This document shows, piece by piece, positions 6,933-16,615 of a DNA stretch of 64,000 nt. Source of the stretch: Microbispora rosea (GTDB lineage Bacteria > Actinomycetota > Actinomycetes > Streptosporangiales > Streptosporangiaceae); the NCBI RefSeq assembly GCF_900156315.1, contig NZ_FTNI01000008.1:217227-281226 (forward strand), in the 5' to 3' direction. Below the pieces are notes generated by a model. That model saw nothing but the letters and a program-made list of their open reading frames with translations. It was not told where the DNA came from and did not search any database. Position 1 is the first letter of the stretch, and each line of letters opens with the position of its first letter. Made by a program: the position numbers and the translations under genes.

Positions 6933-7207
6933 TCGAAGTTCTACAGGAAGCCCTGAGCGAGTGATCTTGACCGGCACCCTGCTCCGGTAAGGGTCCTCTC
7001 GGCGGGTCCGGGGGCCGTCTTCGTCACGTTGAGTGACAACGGACCGTGAGCCTTGCCTGAGTCTTGAGAGTCAATTGGATCTTGCCTACGCGCGCGCGTG
7101 CGCGCCTGCGTGCATGGCGTATTCCGCACGGCGTGAGCCTTGAGCCTTGAGCCTTGCACTCTGCGTCACATACGCGCGGTCACGAGCGCGGGCGGGCGCC
7201 GGACATG
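6933..7207. other. Non-coding stretch with short repeats
   Basis: No gene seen. The stretch holds GAGCCTTG units (tandem GAGCCTT near 7134-7155 and again near 7047), the inverted repeat GTCAC-GTTGA-GTGAC at about 7023-7037, and an alternating CGCG/GTGCGC tract near 7088-7110. They lie between two convergent gene blocks close to the element end. Confidence 0.4.
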
Positions 7208-7243
7208 CGAGTGCCCCCGCCGATCTTCAGACGGGGGCACTCG
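7208..7243. terminator. Perfect 12-bp hairpin terminator
   Basis: CGAGTGCCCCCG (7208-7219) pairs with CGGGGGCACTCG (7232-7243). It is placed 7 bp beyond the stop of the minus-strand gene ending at 7250, so it most likely terminates that gene. Confidence 0.65.
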
Positions 7244-7249
7244 TGGCGG

Positions 7250-7468
7250 TCAGTCTCCGGGCCGGACGCCGTGCTCCTCAAGCAACTTGAGGACGCCTTC
7301 CCGGTCGCTGCTCACGGCACTGATCTTGTGGTGCATGACCGCGATCACTTGCGAGACGGCCTTGAGTTCACCACGGTCGAGATGTTCGAGGGCTTGGCGC
7401 GCGTGTTCGCTGATCTTCCTGGCGTCGTCAGACAGTTCGCCAAGACGCGCTCTGAGCTCTTGTTCCAT
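7250..7468 (-). CDS. Small helical hypothetical protein at the element end
   Basis: 72 residues from the ATG at 7468; a TTG two codons upstream is less likely. The protein is almost wholly helical and charged (LRARLGELSDDARKISEHAR, then an SDREGVLKLLEEHGV tail). No motif is recognised. It is the last complete gene before the chromosomal comM remnant and is followed by its own terminator. Confidence 0.55.
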   Translation of the reverse strand: MEQELRARLGELSDDARKISEHARQALEHLDRGELKAVSQVIAVMHHKISAVSSDREGVLKLLEEHGVRPGD

Positions 7469-7585
7469 GGGCAACCAACCCTGTTCGCGGGGAGACGATT
7501 GCTCGCCAAGCTACCCTCTCCGTCCGACACAAGTTCGTGCCTCTACGGCGTCCTCCGGCCGGGTTTCGAGGACATCCGCTAAAAA

Positions 7586-7690
7586 TCTGTCCTGCTGGTC
7601 TCCTGGACACTCGCGGATCTCTCTTTCAAGGATCGTCCGGATCAGGCCGAGACGTCGGCCGCCCTCGCACTGTGGCTCGGAGTGGACTGA
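7586..7690 (+). pseudogene. comM: 3' remnant of comM/yifB marking the right junction of the mobile element
   Basis: From 7586 to a TGA at 7688-7690 one frame reads VLLVSWTLADL, then DRPDQAETSAALALWLGVD. This is the C-terminal helix region of the YifB/ComM Mg-chelatase-like AAA protein, usually VLRVxWTLADL in actinobacteria. The frame closes upstream at TAA 7580-7582 and no ATPase core is present. The stop shares one base with the dprA ATG (TGATG), the expected comM-dprA junction. The element boundary is therefore near 7583-7596. Whether comM is broken or rebuilt at the left end cannot be seen here. Confidence 0.6.
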
Positions 7691-8994
7691 TGGAAACGAC
7701 TGAGTTCTCCACCGGCGGCGACGCGCCGGCCCGCGATGCCATCTCGCAGGCAGCGGGCACCTCGACCCCCATCGGGGACGCCGAGGGCGCGAACGGGGAG
7801 GTCGGCGGCGCGACCGGTGACGCGACCGGTCCGGGAAGGGCGGACCGGCTGGCCCGGGTGGCGATCATGCGGATGGCCGAGGCGGGCGACGCGGTGATGA
7901 GCCGGCTGATCGCCCGCTTTGGTCCGGTCGGCGCGATGGAGCAGGCGAGGCGCGGCGTGCTCGACCCTGACTTCGCCCGTGACGAGAAGGAGCGCGCCGA
8001 GGCTTCCAGGCGCCACCTGGATCTCGGCCGGCATGCGGCGGCCTGGGCGGCCCGATACACGGACCCTGCGTGCGACCTGGAGCAAGGCATGCGGCGAGGA
8101 GCCCGGCTCGTCGTCCCGGGCGACGTCGAATGGCCCACGCAGCTCGACGACCTCGGGCAGGCACGGCCGTTCGGACTGTGGGTGGACGGACAGGCGAACC
8201 TGCGCTTCTCCTGTCTGCGCTCGGTCTCCGTCGTCGGGGCCAGGGCCGCGACCGCGTACGGCACGACGGTGGCGGCCGAGTTCGCCATGAGTCTCGGCGG
8301 AAGAGGGTGGACGGTGATCAGCGGTGGCGCCTACGGGATCGACGGCGCCGCCCACCGGGGCGCGCTGGCGTCCGGAACGCCGACGGTCGTCGTGCTCGCC
8401 TGCGGGACGGACGTGTGTTACCCAAGCGCGCACGAGGACCTGTTCGGCGCCGTGCGCCGGCAGGGCGTGGTGATCAGCGAGTGGCCGCCGGGGGCGCACC
8501 CCACCCGGCTGCGGTTCCTCATCCGCAACCGGGTGATCGCCGCTCTGTCCCGGGGGACCGTCGTCGTGCAGGCGGCCGCGCGCAGCGGTGCGCTCAACAC
8601 GGCGACGCATGCCTGGGGCCTGAACCGGCAGCTGATGGCCGTGCCCGGTCCGATCACCACGGAGGTCTCCGCGGGCTGCCACGTCCTGATCCGCCAGGGC
8701 AAGGCCGTCTGCGTCACCTCGGCTGAGGAGATCGTCGAGTTGGTCGGCTCCATCGGTGACGATCTCGCACCGGAGCAACGCGGGCCCGTCCGGCCTCGCG
8801 ACGGGCTGAACGACGAGACCAGACGTGTGCTCGAAGCGATCCCCGCACGCGGCGCCACCGGCCCCGCCGTCATCGCCGTCGCCGCCGGGGTGGACATCGG
8901 GACGGCGCTCGCCTGCCTCGGCGCTCTGGCCGCCGCGGGATTCGTCGAGAACGTGGACCGAGGGTGGCGGCTGCGGCCTGCCGCGCGCGAATGA
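7690..8994 (+). CDS. dprA: DNA-processing protein DprA
   Basis: 434 residues. DprA binds incoming single-stranded DNA and loads RecA during transformation. Order: a Gly/Thr-rich leader (1-50) not seen in most homologues, a SAM-like start (ADRLARVAIMRMAEAGD), the Rossmann-like core (VSVVGARAATAYG, GGAYGIDGAAHRGAL, LACGTDVCYPSAH, VISEWPPG, FLIRNRVIAALS) and a C-terminal winged helix. ATG 7690 abuts the comM stop. The family is usually about 300-400 residues, so only the leader is unusual; a downstream start cannot be excluded. It lies in the actinobacterial comM-dprA-(...)-rpsB neighbourhood. Confidence 0.9.
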   Translation: METTEFSTGGDAPARDAISQAAGTSTPIGDAEGANGEVGGATGDATGPGRADRLARVAIMRMAEAGDAVMSRLIARFGPVGAMEQARRGVLDPDFARDEKERAEASRRHLDLGRHAAAWAARYTDPACDLEQGMRRGARLVVPGDVEWPTQLDDLGQARPFGLWVDGQANLRFSCLRSVSVVGARAATAYGTTVAAEFAMSLGGRGWTVISGGAYGIDGAAHRGALASGTPTVVVLACGTDVCYPSAHEDLFGAVRRQGVVISEWPPGAHPTRLRFLIRNRVIAALSRGTVVVQAAARSGALNTATHAWGLNRQLMAVPGPITTEVSAGCHVLIRQGKAVCVTSAEEIVELVGSIGDDLAPEQRGPVRPRDGLNDETRRVLEAIPARGATGPAVIAVAAGVDIGTALACLGALAAAGFVENVDRGWRLRPAARE

Positions 8995-9247
8995 ACGGCA
9001 GCATGCGTCGTCACGGCCCATCCGGCGGGGCCCTCGCGTGGCGTGTCGCCGGCCTGCTCGCACGACTGCGAACAAGGCTCTCGTCGTCCACAACCGGGGT
9101 CCACAGCCGGGGCTGGGGGGAGGTCGGCCGCGAGCCGACTGCGACCGGCATGGATACTTTCCCCGGTTCCCGGAAGACGGCTCTGCCGTTGCGGAGCACG
9201 CGGCCGGGCATCGGGCGCCGCAGGGCATCGGCAGTGAGGAGCCGGCA

Positions 9248-10672
9248 GTGACCGCGAAACTGATCAGGGAGTTGGGCGCGGGCGTCGGAATCGCCCTGCC
9301 CGAGGTCCGGGTCGTCGGCGAGGACCCCGTCCTGCCGTCCGTCTTCCCCCTCGGCACGATGGCCGCGGCCGCGGCCGGCGCCTTGACCGCCGCCGTCGCG
9401 GCGTACGCCGGCCGCATCGGGAGGAGCGACGAGGAAGGGTCCGGCGGCCGGCAACCGGTTCGCGGGGCGTACGGCGATCCGGACGTGACGATCGATGTCC
9501 GGCACGCCGCCGTGGCCTTCCAGAGCGAGAGGCATTTCCGCACCGACGGGAAGGCCATGGACGTCTGGGCCGAGTTGTCGGGGGACTACCGCACCTCGGA
9601 CGGCTGGATCCGGCTCCACTGCAACTTCGACCATCACCGTGATGCCGCCGTGCGCGCGCTCGGGCTGCCGCCCGGCTCGGGCAAGGAGGACGTCGGCAGG
9701 GCGTGCGCCGGCCGTACGGCGGTGGAGATCGAGGACGCGGTGATCCGCGAGGGGGGGTGCGCGGCGGCGATGCGGAGCAGGGCCGAATGGCTCGCGCACC
9801 CCCAGGCGCGGGCGCTGGCCGGCCTTCCGCTCGTCGGCGTCTCCCGGCTGTCCGGTAGGGGCGGCGTGCTCGGCGACCTCGGGACTGGGCTTCCGGCCGG
9901 GATCGAGAGGCCTCTCGGTGGTGTGCGGGTGCTCGACCTGACCCGCGTGATCGCCGGGCCGGTGGCCGCGCGGGCACTCGCGGCGTACGGCGCGGACGTG
10001 CTGCGTGTGGGCGCCGCGCATCTGCCCGAGGTGCCGGGGCTCGTGGTGGAGACCGCGTTCGGCAAGCGGTCGTGCCGCATCGACCTGCGTTCGGAGGCGG
10101 ACAGGCTAAGGGAGCTGGTCCGTCAGGCCGACGTGGTCGTCCAGGCTTACCGGCCCGGGGCCCTGCGGGCCAAGGGCTTCGGGCCGGACGACCTCGCCGC
10201 CCTGCGGCCCGGCATCGTCTGCGTCGACATCTCCGCCTATGGCGCGCGCGGGCCGTGGGCCTCGAGGAGGGGATTCGACAGCCTCGTCCAGATGGCGTGC
10301 GGGATCGCGCACGAGAACGGCGACGGGCTGCGGCCGAGCCCGCTGCCCGCACAGGCCCTGGATCACGGCACCGGCTACCTGGCCGCATTAGGCGCGGTCG
10401 CGGCGCTGCTGCGGCGGGTGGCCGAGGGCGGCTCCTGGCACGTCGAGGTGTCGTTGGCGAGGACCGCCGCCTGGCTCGACGACCTCGGCAGGATCGATGG
10501 GGCGGGGGTGCCGCAGCCCCGGGTGGAGGATCTGCTGGCGACGATGGACAGTCCCTTCGGCACGCTCACCTATGTCACGCCGCCCGGCGCCATCGACGGG
10601 ACGCGTCCGCGCTGGACGAGCCCGCCTCCCCGCCAGGGGGAGCACCCCGCGGCGTGGGCTCCGTCCTCCTGA
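9248..10672 (+). CDS. Family III CoA-transferase (CaiB/BaiF type)
   Basis: 474 residues from GTG 9248 with GAGGAG at 9236-9241. The N-terminal 210 residues are weakly conserved, and the CaiB/BaiF domain follows (LGGVRVLDLTRVIAGP near 220, ADVVVQAYRPGAL, VCVDISAYGARGPWA, GFDSLVQMACG with the expected Asp). Enzymes of this family move CoA between carboxylic acids; the substrate is unknown. A truncated CoA-transferase with an N-terminal extension fits, because the usual full family member carries a second long lobe. It sits between dprA and rpsB, where actinobacteria often keep other genes. Confidence 0.75.
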   Translation: MTAKLIRELGAGVGIALPEVRVVGEDPVLPSVFPLGTMAAAAAGALTAAVAAYAGRIGRSDEEGSGGRQPVRGAYGDPDVTIDVRHAAVAFQSERHFRTDGKAMDVWAELSGDYRTSDGWIRLHCNFDHHRDAAVRALGLPPGSGKEDVGRACAGRTAVEIEDAVIREGGCAAAMRSRAEWLAHPQARALAGLPLVGVSRLSGRGGVLGDLGTGLPAGIERPLGGVRVLDLTRVIAGPVAARALAAYGADVLRVGAAHLPEVPGLVVETAFGKRSCRIDLRSEADRLRELVRQADVVVQAYRPGALRAKGFGPDDLAALRPGIVCVDISAYGARGPWASRRGFDSLVQMACGIAHENGDGLRPSPLPAQALDHGTGYLAALGAVAALLRRVAEGGSWHVEVSLARTAAWLDDLGRIDGAGVPQPRVEDLLATMDSPFGTLTYVTPPGAIDGTRPRWTSPPPRQGEHPAAWAPSS

Positions 10673-10762
10673 CGGCCGCCGCCGGTCGGGCCCTGCTGTT
10701 GCGGTGCTCGCTCCTGACCGCGGCGCTGGGCGGGGCGCTGCATGGGGGGAGCTCGATGGGGT

Positions 10763-10854
10763 GCTGGGTGGGGCGGCTCTCGAAGGCGGGTGCCGCGCAG
10801 GAGGCGCTGGCCGGCGCCTCCCCGCAGCTGGGTGGGGCGGCTCTCGAAGGCGGG
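10763..10854. repeat. 28-bp perfect direct repeat
   Basis: Segments 10763-10790 and 10827-10854 are identical over 28 bp (core GTGGGGCGGCTCTCGAAGG) and lie 64 bp apart in the 430-bp gap between the CoA-transferase gene and rpsB. No function is evident. The rest of the gap holds GC-rich filler and the rpsB promoter region. Confidence 0.75.
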
Positions 10855-10903
10855 GTGTCCGGCGGTGGGCGTGGTGGTGTGGCGGCGTGCTGATCCGGCA
10901 AGG

Positions 10904-10933
10904 GTCAACTGAAGGGGCGGATCCGGGTAGACT
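10904..10933 (+). promoter_or_regulatory. Candidate promoter of the rpsB-tsf operon
   Basis: A good -10 box TAGACT is at 10928-10933. The only -35-like element at suitable distance is GTCAAC (10904-10909, spacer 18), which is weak. The predicted start lies about 160 nt before rpsB, leaving a long leader, as is usual for autoregulated ribosomal protein genes. Confidence 0.35.
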
Positions 10934-11102
10934 GTTCGACGGCCTGCTAGGCGGGCCGAATTCGCACGCCCACTCACGAGCCGCCTTCTCGGTCCGGACC
11001 ACGTCCGGCGAAAGCGGCCCGGGGCGTCAGGGCGCGGGCAAGACGCCCGCGTGACCAACCGAGACCGTGCCCGAGGGCACACGACCATGGAGGACCATCA
11101 CC

Positions 11103-12011
11103 ATGGCCCCTGTCGTAACCATGCGGCAGCTGCTGGAGAGCGGCGTCCACTTCGGCCACCAGACGCGCCGGTGGAACCCGAAGATGAAGCGCTTCATCTT
11201 CACCGAGCGCAACGGCATCTACATCATCGACCTGCAGAAGTCGCTGTCGTTCATCGACCGTGCCTACGACTTCGTGAAGGAGACCGTCGCGCACGGCGGC
11301 ACCATCATGTTCATCGGCACGAAGAAGCAGGCGCAGGAGTCGATCGTCGAGCAGGCGTCGCGCGTCGGCATGCCGTACGTGAACCAGCGCTGGCTGGGCG
11401 GCATGCTCACCAACTTCTCCACCGTGCACAAGAGGCTCCAGCGGCTGAAGGAGCTCGAGGAGCTCGACTTCGACAACGTGGCCGGCTCCGGGCTCACCAA
11501 GAAGGAGCTCCTGATGCGCCGCCGCGAGAAGGAGAAGCTGGAGCGCACCCTCGGCGGTATCCGTGACATGGCCCGCGTCCCGAGCGCGGTCTGGGTCGTG
11601 GACACCAAGAAGGAGCACATCGCGATCAACGAGGCCAAGAAGCTCGGCATCCCGGTCGTCGCGATCCTGGACACCAACTGCGACCCGGACGAGGTCGACT
11701 ACCCGATCCCGGGCAACGACGACGCCATCCGCGCCGTCAGCCTCCTCACTCGCGTGATCGCCGACGCCGTCGCCGACGGTCTCATGACCCGTGCGGGCGC
11801 CGGCCGCGGTGACGAGAAGCCCGCGGGCGTCGCCGCCGCCGAGCCGCTGGCCGAGTGGGAGCGTGAGCTCCTCGAGGGCGGCGAGGCCGCTCCGGCTGCC
11901 GAGGCTGCCCCGGCCGCCGAGACCGCCGAGGCTCCGGCTGCCGAGACCGCCGAGGCTCCGGCCGCCGAGGCCGCCGAGGCTCCGGCCGCCGAGCAGGGCG
12001 AGCAGGCCTGA
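11103..12011 (+). CDS. rpsB: 30S ribosomal protein uS2
   Basis: 302 residues starting [20 protein letters not shown], the standard uS2 opening, with GGAGG about 10 nt upstream. Core signatures [20 protein letters not shown] and [19 protein letters not shown] are intact. It binds 16S rRNA in the head of the small subunit. The tail beyond about residue 255 is a low-complexity Ala/Glu/Pro repeat (EAPAAE units), making the protein about 50 residues longer than E. coli uS2. It is first in rpsB-tsf-pyrH-frr-cdsA. Confidence 0.97.
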   Translation: MAPVVTMRQLLESGVHFGHQTRRWNPKMKRFIFTERNGIYIIDLQKSLSFIDRAYDFVKETVAHGGTIMFIGTKKQAQESIVEQASRVGMPYVNQRWLGGMLTNFSTVHKRLQRLKELEELDFDNVAGSGLTKKELLMRRREKEKLERTLGGIRDMARVPSAVWVVDTKKEHIAINEAKKLGIPVVAILDTNCDPDEVDYPIPGNDDAIRAVSLLTRVIADAVADGLMTRAGAGRGDEKPAGVAAAEPLAEWERELLEGGEAAPAAEAAPAAETAEAPAAETAEAPAAEAAEAPAAEQGEQA

Positions 12012-12023
12012 CGAACGACCACG

Positions 12024-12071
12024 GATTCCCGCCGGGCGCGGCGCCTCATGCCGGCCGCGACGGCGGGAATC
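12024..12071. terminator. Hairpin after rpsB, possible attenuator
   Basis: GATTCCCGCCG (12024-12034) pairs perfectly with CGGCGGGAATC (12061-12071). It lies 13 bp past the rpsB stop and before tsf, so it probably reduces read-through into tsf rather than ending the operon. Confidence 0.55.
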
Positions 12072-12133
12072 TCCCAGGCAGCGACCTGGTTCCGGTGCGG
12101 TAGGGCGACGCCCGCCGCGCTGAGGGCTTCACC

Positions 12134-12162
12134 GGGTGGGCACTCGGCACGGGTGCCCACCC
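12134..12162. terminator. Second hairpin in the rpsB-tsf spacer
   Basis: GGGTGGGCAC (12134-12143) pairs with GTGCCCACCC (12153-12162), loop 9 nt. It ends 42 nt before the tsf start. Together with the preceding hairpin it makes the 193-bp spacer highly structured. Confidence 0.5.
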
Positions 12163-12204
12163 CCCAGACGATTCGCATCCGGGTCCCGAAGAGGAAATTG
12201 GACA

Positions 12205-13861
<1,657 letters not shown>

Positions 13862-13870
13862 GGAGCCGCA

Positions 13871-14428
13871 GTGATCGACGAAACCCTCCTCGAGGCCGAG
13901 GAGAAGATGGACAAGGCGGTGACGGTCGCCAAGGACGACTTCGCGAGCATCCGCACCGGCCGTGTGACGCCCTCGATGTTCAACAAGATCAGCGTTGACT
14001 ACTACGGATCGCAGACGCCGATCCAGCAGCTCGCGTCGTTCCACGTCCCCGAGGCGCGCATGGTGCTCGTGCAGCCGTACGACAAGGGCTCGCTGAGCGC
14101 GGTCGAGAGGGCCATCCGCGACAGCGACCTTGGCGTCAACCCGAGCAACGACGGCATCGTGATCCGCGTGGTGTTCCCCGAGCTGTCGGAGGAGCGCCGC
14201 AAGGAGTACATCAAGGTCGCCCGCAACAAGGCGGAGCACGGCCGTGTGTCCGTGCGGAACATCCGCCGGCACGCCAAGGAGATCCTCGACAAGCTCGTCA
14301 AGGACGGCGAGGCCGGCGAGGACGAGGTCCATCGTGCGGTCAAGGAGCTCGACGACCTCACCCAGAAGCACGTCGCGAAGATCGACGAGCTGCTGAAGCA
14401 CAAGGAAGCCGAGCTGCTCGAGGTCTGA
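13871..14428 (+). CDS. frr: Ribosome recycling factor
   Basis: 185 residues, the usual length, from GTG 13871 nine bases after pyrH. Signatures [24 protein letters not shown] and the long three-helix bundle ([17 protein letters not shown]) are present. With EF-G it splits the post-termination ribosome. Confidence 0.97.
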   Translation: MIDETLLEAEEKMDKAVTVAKDDFASIRTGRVTPSMFNKISVDYYGSQTPIQQLASFHVPEARMVLVQPYDKGSLSAVERAIRDSDLGVNPSNDGIVIRVVFPELSEERRKEYIKVARNKAEHGRVSVRNIRRHAKEILDKLVKDGEAGEDEVHRAVKELDDLTQKHVAKIDELLKHKEAELLEV

Positions 14429-14433
14429 CGTCG

Positions 14434-14510
14434 CGGCCCGGAAAGCGGGCCGTACGGCACGACCGTGATCCTTGCGCCGCACCCGCGAGAGCGGGACGGC
14501 GCAAGGATCA
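14434..14510. terminator. Two consecutive hairpins between frr and cdsA
   Basis: The first is CGGCCCG-GAAAG-CGGGCCG at 14434-14452. The second is compound: a perfect 14-bp outer stem (14466-14479 with 14497-14510; TGATCCTTGCGCCG and its complement) enclosing CCCGC-GAGA-GCGGG. It ends 25 nt before the cdsA GTG. This is a very strong structure for a site within an operon and may act as terminator, attenuator or processing site. Confidence 0.6.
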
Positions 14511-14534
14511 CACGCATATAGAGAGTGGGACGCT

Positions 14535-15434
14535 GTGGACGGAACTGCTGCCGCCGGCGACCGGAACCCGGCGGGCACCGGCGCCCCTGGCGGCGCGTCC
14601 GGCGATGCCGTCAAGAAGCCCTCGGGCCGCACGGGCCGCAACCTCCCCGCCGCGGTGGGGGTCGGCGTCGCGCTCGGCGCGGTGGTCATCGGCTCGCTCT
14701 ACTTTGTCAAGGTCGCGTTCCTCGTCGTGGTCCTGGTGGCCGTCGGCGTCGGCATCCACGAGATCGTCAAGGCGTTCGACGGGTTCGGCATCCGGGTGCC
14801 CCTGCCGCCTCTGCTGGCCGGAATGGCGGCCATGGTGCTCGGGCCGTTCTGGGGCGGCACGACGTTCCTGGTCGGCGCGTTCGGCGTGACCGTGATGGTG
14901 CTGCTGGCCTGGCGCATGTTCCAGGGCGCGGAAGGCTTCGTCAGGGACGCGACCGCCGCGGTGTTCGTCGCGGTCTACCCGGCGCTGCTGGCGGGGTTCG
15001 TGCCGTTGCTGCTGGCCCCCGAGGACGGGCCGGATCGTGTGATCGTCTTCGTCGCGGTCACCGTCTGCAGCGACATCGGCGGGTACTTCGCCGGGATCTT
15101 CTTCGGCAAGCACCGGATGTCGCCGCTCATCAGCCCGAAGAAGACCTGGGAGGGTTTCGCCGGGTCCACCCTCGCCTGCGTCGTGGGCGGCGCGTTACTG
15201 GTCCACTTCCTGCTGAAGGGCGAGTACTGGGAGGGCGCCGTCGTCGGCCTGGCCGGAGTCGTGTGCGCGACGCTCGGCGACCTGGTCGAGTCGGTGATCA
15301 AACGCGACATCGGCGTCAAGGACATGGGCACGCTGCTGCCAGGGCACGGCGGGGCCATGGACCGCCTCGACTCGCTGCTGTTCACGCTCGTCCCCGTGTG
15401 GCTGCTGCTCACGCTGCTGGTCCCGGTCGCCTGA
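14535..15434 (+). CDS. cdsA: Phosphatidate cytidylyltransferase
   Basis: 299 residues from GTG 14535 with GAGAGTGGGA upstream. A hydrophilic N-terminus (about 40 residues) precedes seven to eight membrane helices. The family signature GDLVESVIKRD, then PGHGGAMDRLDS is complete near the C-terminus. It makes CDP-diacylglycerol from phosphatidic acid and CTP in the inner membrane. It is last in the rpsB-tsf-pyrH-frr run, as in many bacteria. Confidence 0.94.
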   Translation: MDGTAAAGDRNPAGTGAPGGASGDAVKKPSGRTGRNLPAAVGVGVALGAVVIGSLYFVKVAFLVVVLVAVGVGIHEIVKAFDGFGIRVPLPPLLAGMAAMVLGPFWGGTTFLVGAFGVTVMVLLAWRMFQGAEGFVRDATAAVFVAVYPALLAGFVPLLLAPEDGPDRVIVFVAVTVCSDIGGYFAGIFFGKHRMSPLISPKKTWEGFAGSTLACVVGGALLVHFLLKGEYWEGAVVGLAGVVCATLGDLVESVIKRDIGVKDMGTLLPGHGGAMDRLDSLLFTLVPVWLLLTLLVPVA

Positions 15435-15447
15435 CCGCCGCCCGGCC

Positions 15448-15476
15448 CGCGTTCCCGGCCCAGCGCGCGGAACGCG
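15448..15476. terminator. Bidirectional terminator candidate between cdsA and the SUFU gene
   Basis: CGCGTTCC (15448-15455) pairs with GGAACGCG (15469-15476) over a 13-nt loop, in the 42-bp gap between two convergent genes. Confidence 0.4.
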
Positions 15477-16511
15477 TCAGATCCGGCTGGTCATCGCCAA
15501 CCGCTCGCTGATCGCCCGATGGCCGTGATCGGCCACGAGCCGGAGTTCCGACTCGGTGAGCGGAAGCAGCCACAGCCACCGTACGGCGTCGCCGCCGAAG
15601 GTGAATCCCGACATGTCCGGTAGCCCGGGCGGGTCCATCAGCATGAGCACGCCCTGGTGCCCGCCGTCCAGGGGAAACGTGACCGGGTTCTGGAACCAGC
15701 GGGCCGTGTGCCCGTGCCCCAGCCAGGTGACCGACCGCCACGGATACTGCCCCAGCCAGGCGAACAGCCGTGCGGCGGTCCTCGGATCCTGCCTGGTCGC
15801 CAGCGCGAGTTCCACCCGGCACGCCGTGTCGTACATCTCCGCGGCGGGCATCCGCTGGCAGCTCATGCCGACCGTGGACAGCACGGTGTAGTCCCGGGTG
15901 AACGTGGGCGGGCGCTCGCTGACGCCCACCAGCGGGAACCGGTCGCCGGAGACGTCCCAGTAACGGCCGGGCGGCCCGAGCCTGCTGTCCAGATGCCCGA
16001 GCACGAACTGCTGGTAGGTGGCCCAGCTGCCGTCCGCCTGCCGCCACTGCCAGTACGCACGGGCCTTGGCAACCCGGGGGGACAGGCCCTCCAGCGCCTC
16101 GCCGAGCGGCCAGGCATAGGGCGACTCCCCGACGGCGTCCCGCGCGTATCCGGGCATGCCCCGCTCCAGGTCGGCCCACGCCGGAATGACCGCCAGAAGC
16201 GCGTCGTTCTCGTACAGGGCGACGCCGTCGCCCTCCTCGAACCACAGCACCGACAGCGACTCCGCGTGCAGGGGCGGCCGGCCGGAGGGGTGCGCGGTGT
16301 GCGCCTCGGGCATCACCGGCGGCAGCCCGGCGGCCGCCCGGCCCGCATCGGCCTCGGCGGGTGCGGGGACGTGGTTGGCCAGCCAGACCGCTCCGTGGAC
16401 GATCCCCTTCGCGTCACGAAGGTAAGCTACGGAGGAGGTCCGGTCGGCTTCGATCGTCAGTGTGCGGCTCCCGTAGGGGTTGGTGCTGGTGAGCACGACA
16501 GTGGTGTCCAC
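15477..16511 (-). CDS. Suppressor-of-fused (SUFU)-domain protein
   Basis: 344 residues, soluble, no signal peptide. The C-terminal half carries the SUFU-like pattern: FTRDYTVLSTVGMSCQRMP, RVELALATRQ, TWLGHGHTARWF, LLMDPPGLPD and LLPLTESELRLVADHG. The N-terminal half is variable. Bacterial SUFU proteins are often linked to toxin-immunity or protein-protein functions, but no toxin gene is adjacent. It is convergent with cdsA and divergent from rlmN. The family call rests on pattern recall, not alignment. Confidence 0.6.
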   Translation of the reverse strand: MDTTVVLTSTNPYGSRTLTIEADRTSSVAYLRDAKGIVHGAVWLANHVPAPAEADAGRAAAGLPPVMPEAHTAHPSGRPPLHAESLSVLWFEEGDGVALYENDALLAVIPAWADLERGMPGYARDAVGESPYAWPLGEALEGLSPRVAKARAYWQWRQADGSWATYQQFVLGHLDSRLGPPGRYWDVSGDRFPLVGVSERPPTFTRDYTVLSTVGMSCQRMPAAEMYDTACRVELALATRQDPRTAARLFAWLGQYPWRSVTWLGHGHTARWFQNPVTFPLDGGHQGVLMLMDPPGLPDMSGFTFGGDAVRWLWLLPLTESELRLVADHGHRAISERLAMTSRI

Positions 16512-16615
16512 ACCTCACCTCTCGTACGCCTCCGGGATTCGACCGCCAGACAGAATGTAAAGCCGCGCGCGCCGGTCGTTAAGACCACTGCCGCGGATGA
16601 TGGAAAGGGTTTTGC

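Noticed and set aside
8964..9251. Small plus-strand gene coupled to the dprA stop
   Set aside because: ATGA overlap only. The product is Arg/Ser-rich without pattern, and the region is a plain spacer before the CoA-transferase ribosome binding site.
7642..9558. A 638-codon minus-strand frame over dprA
   Set aside because: Shadow of dprA and the CoA-transferase; no domain or ribosome binding site.
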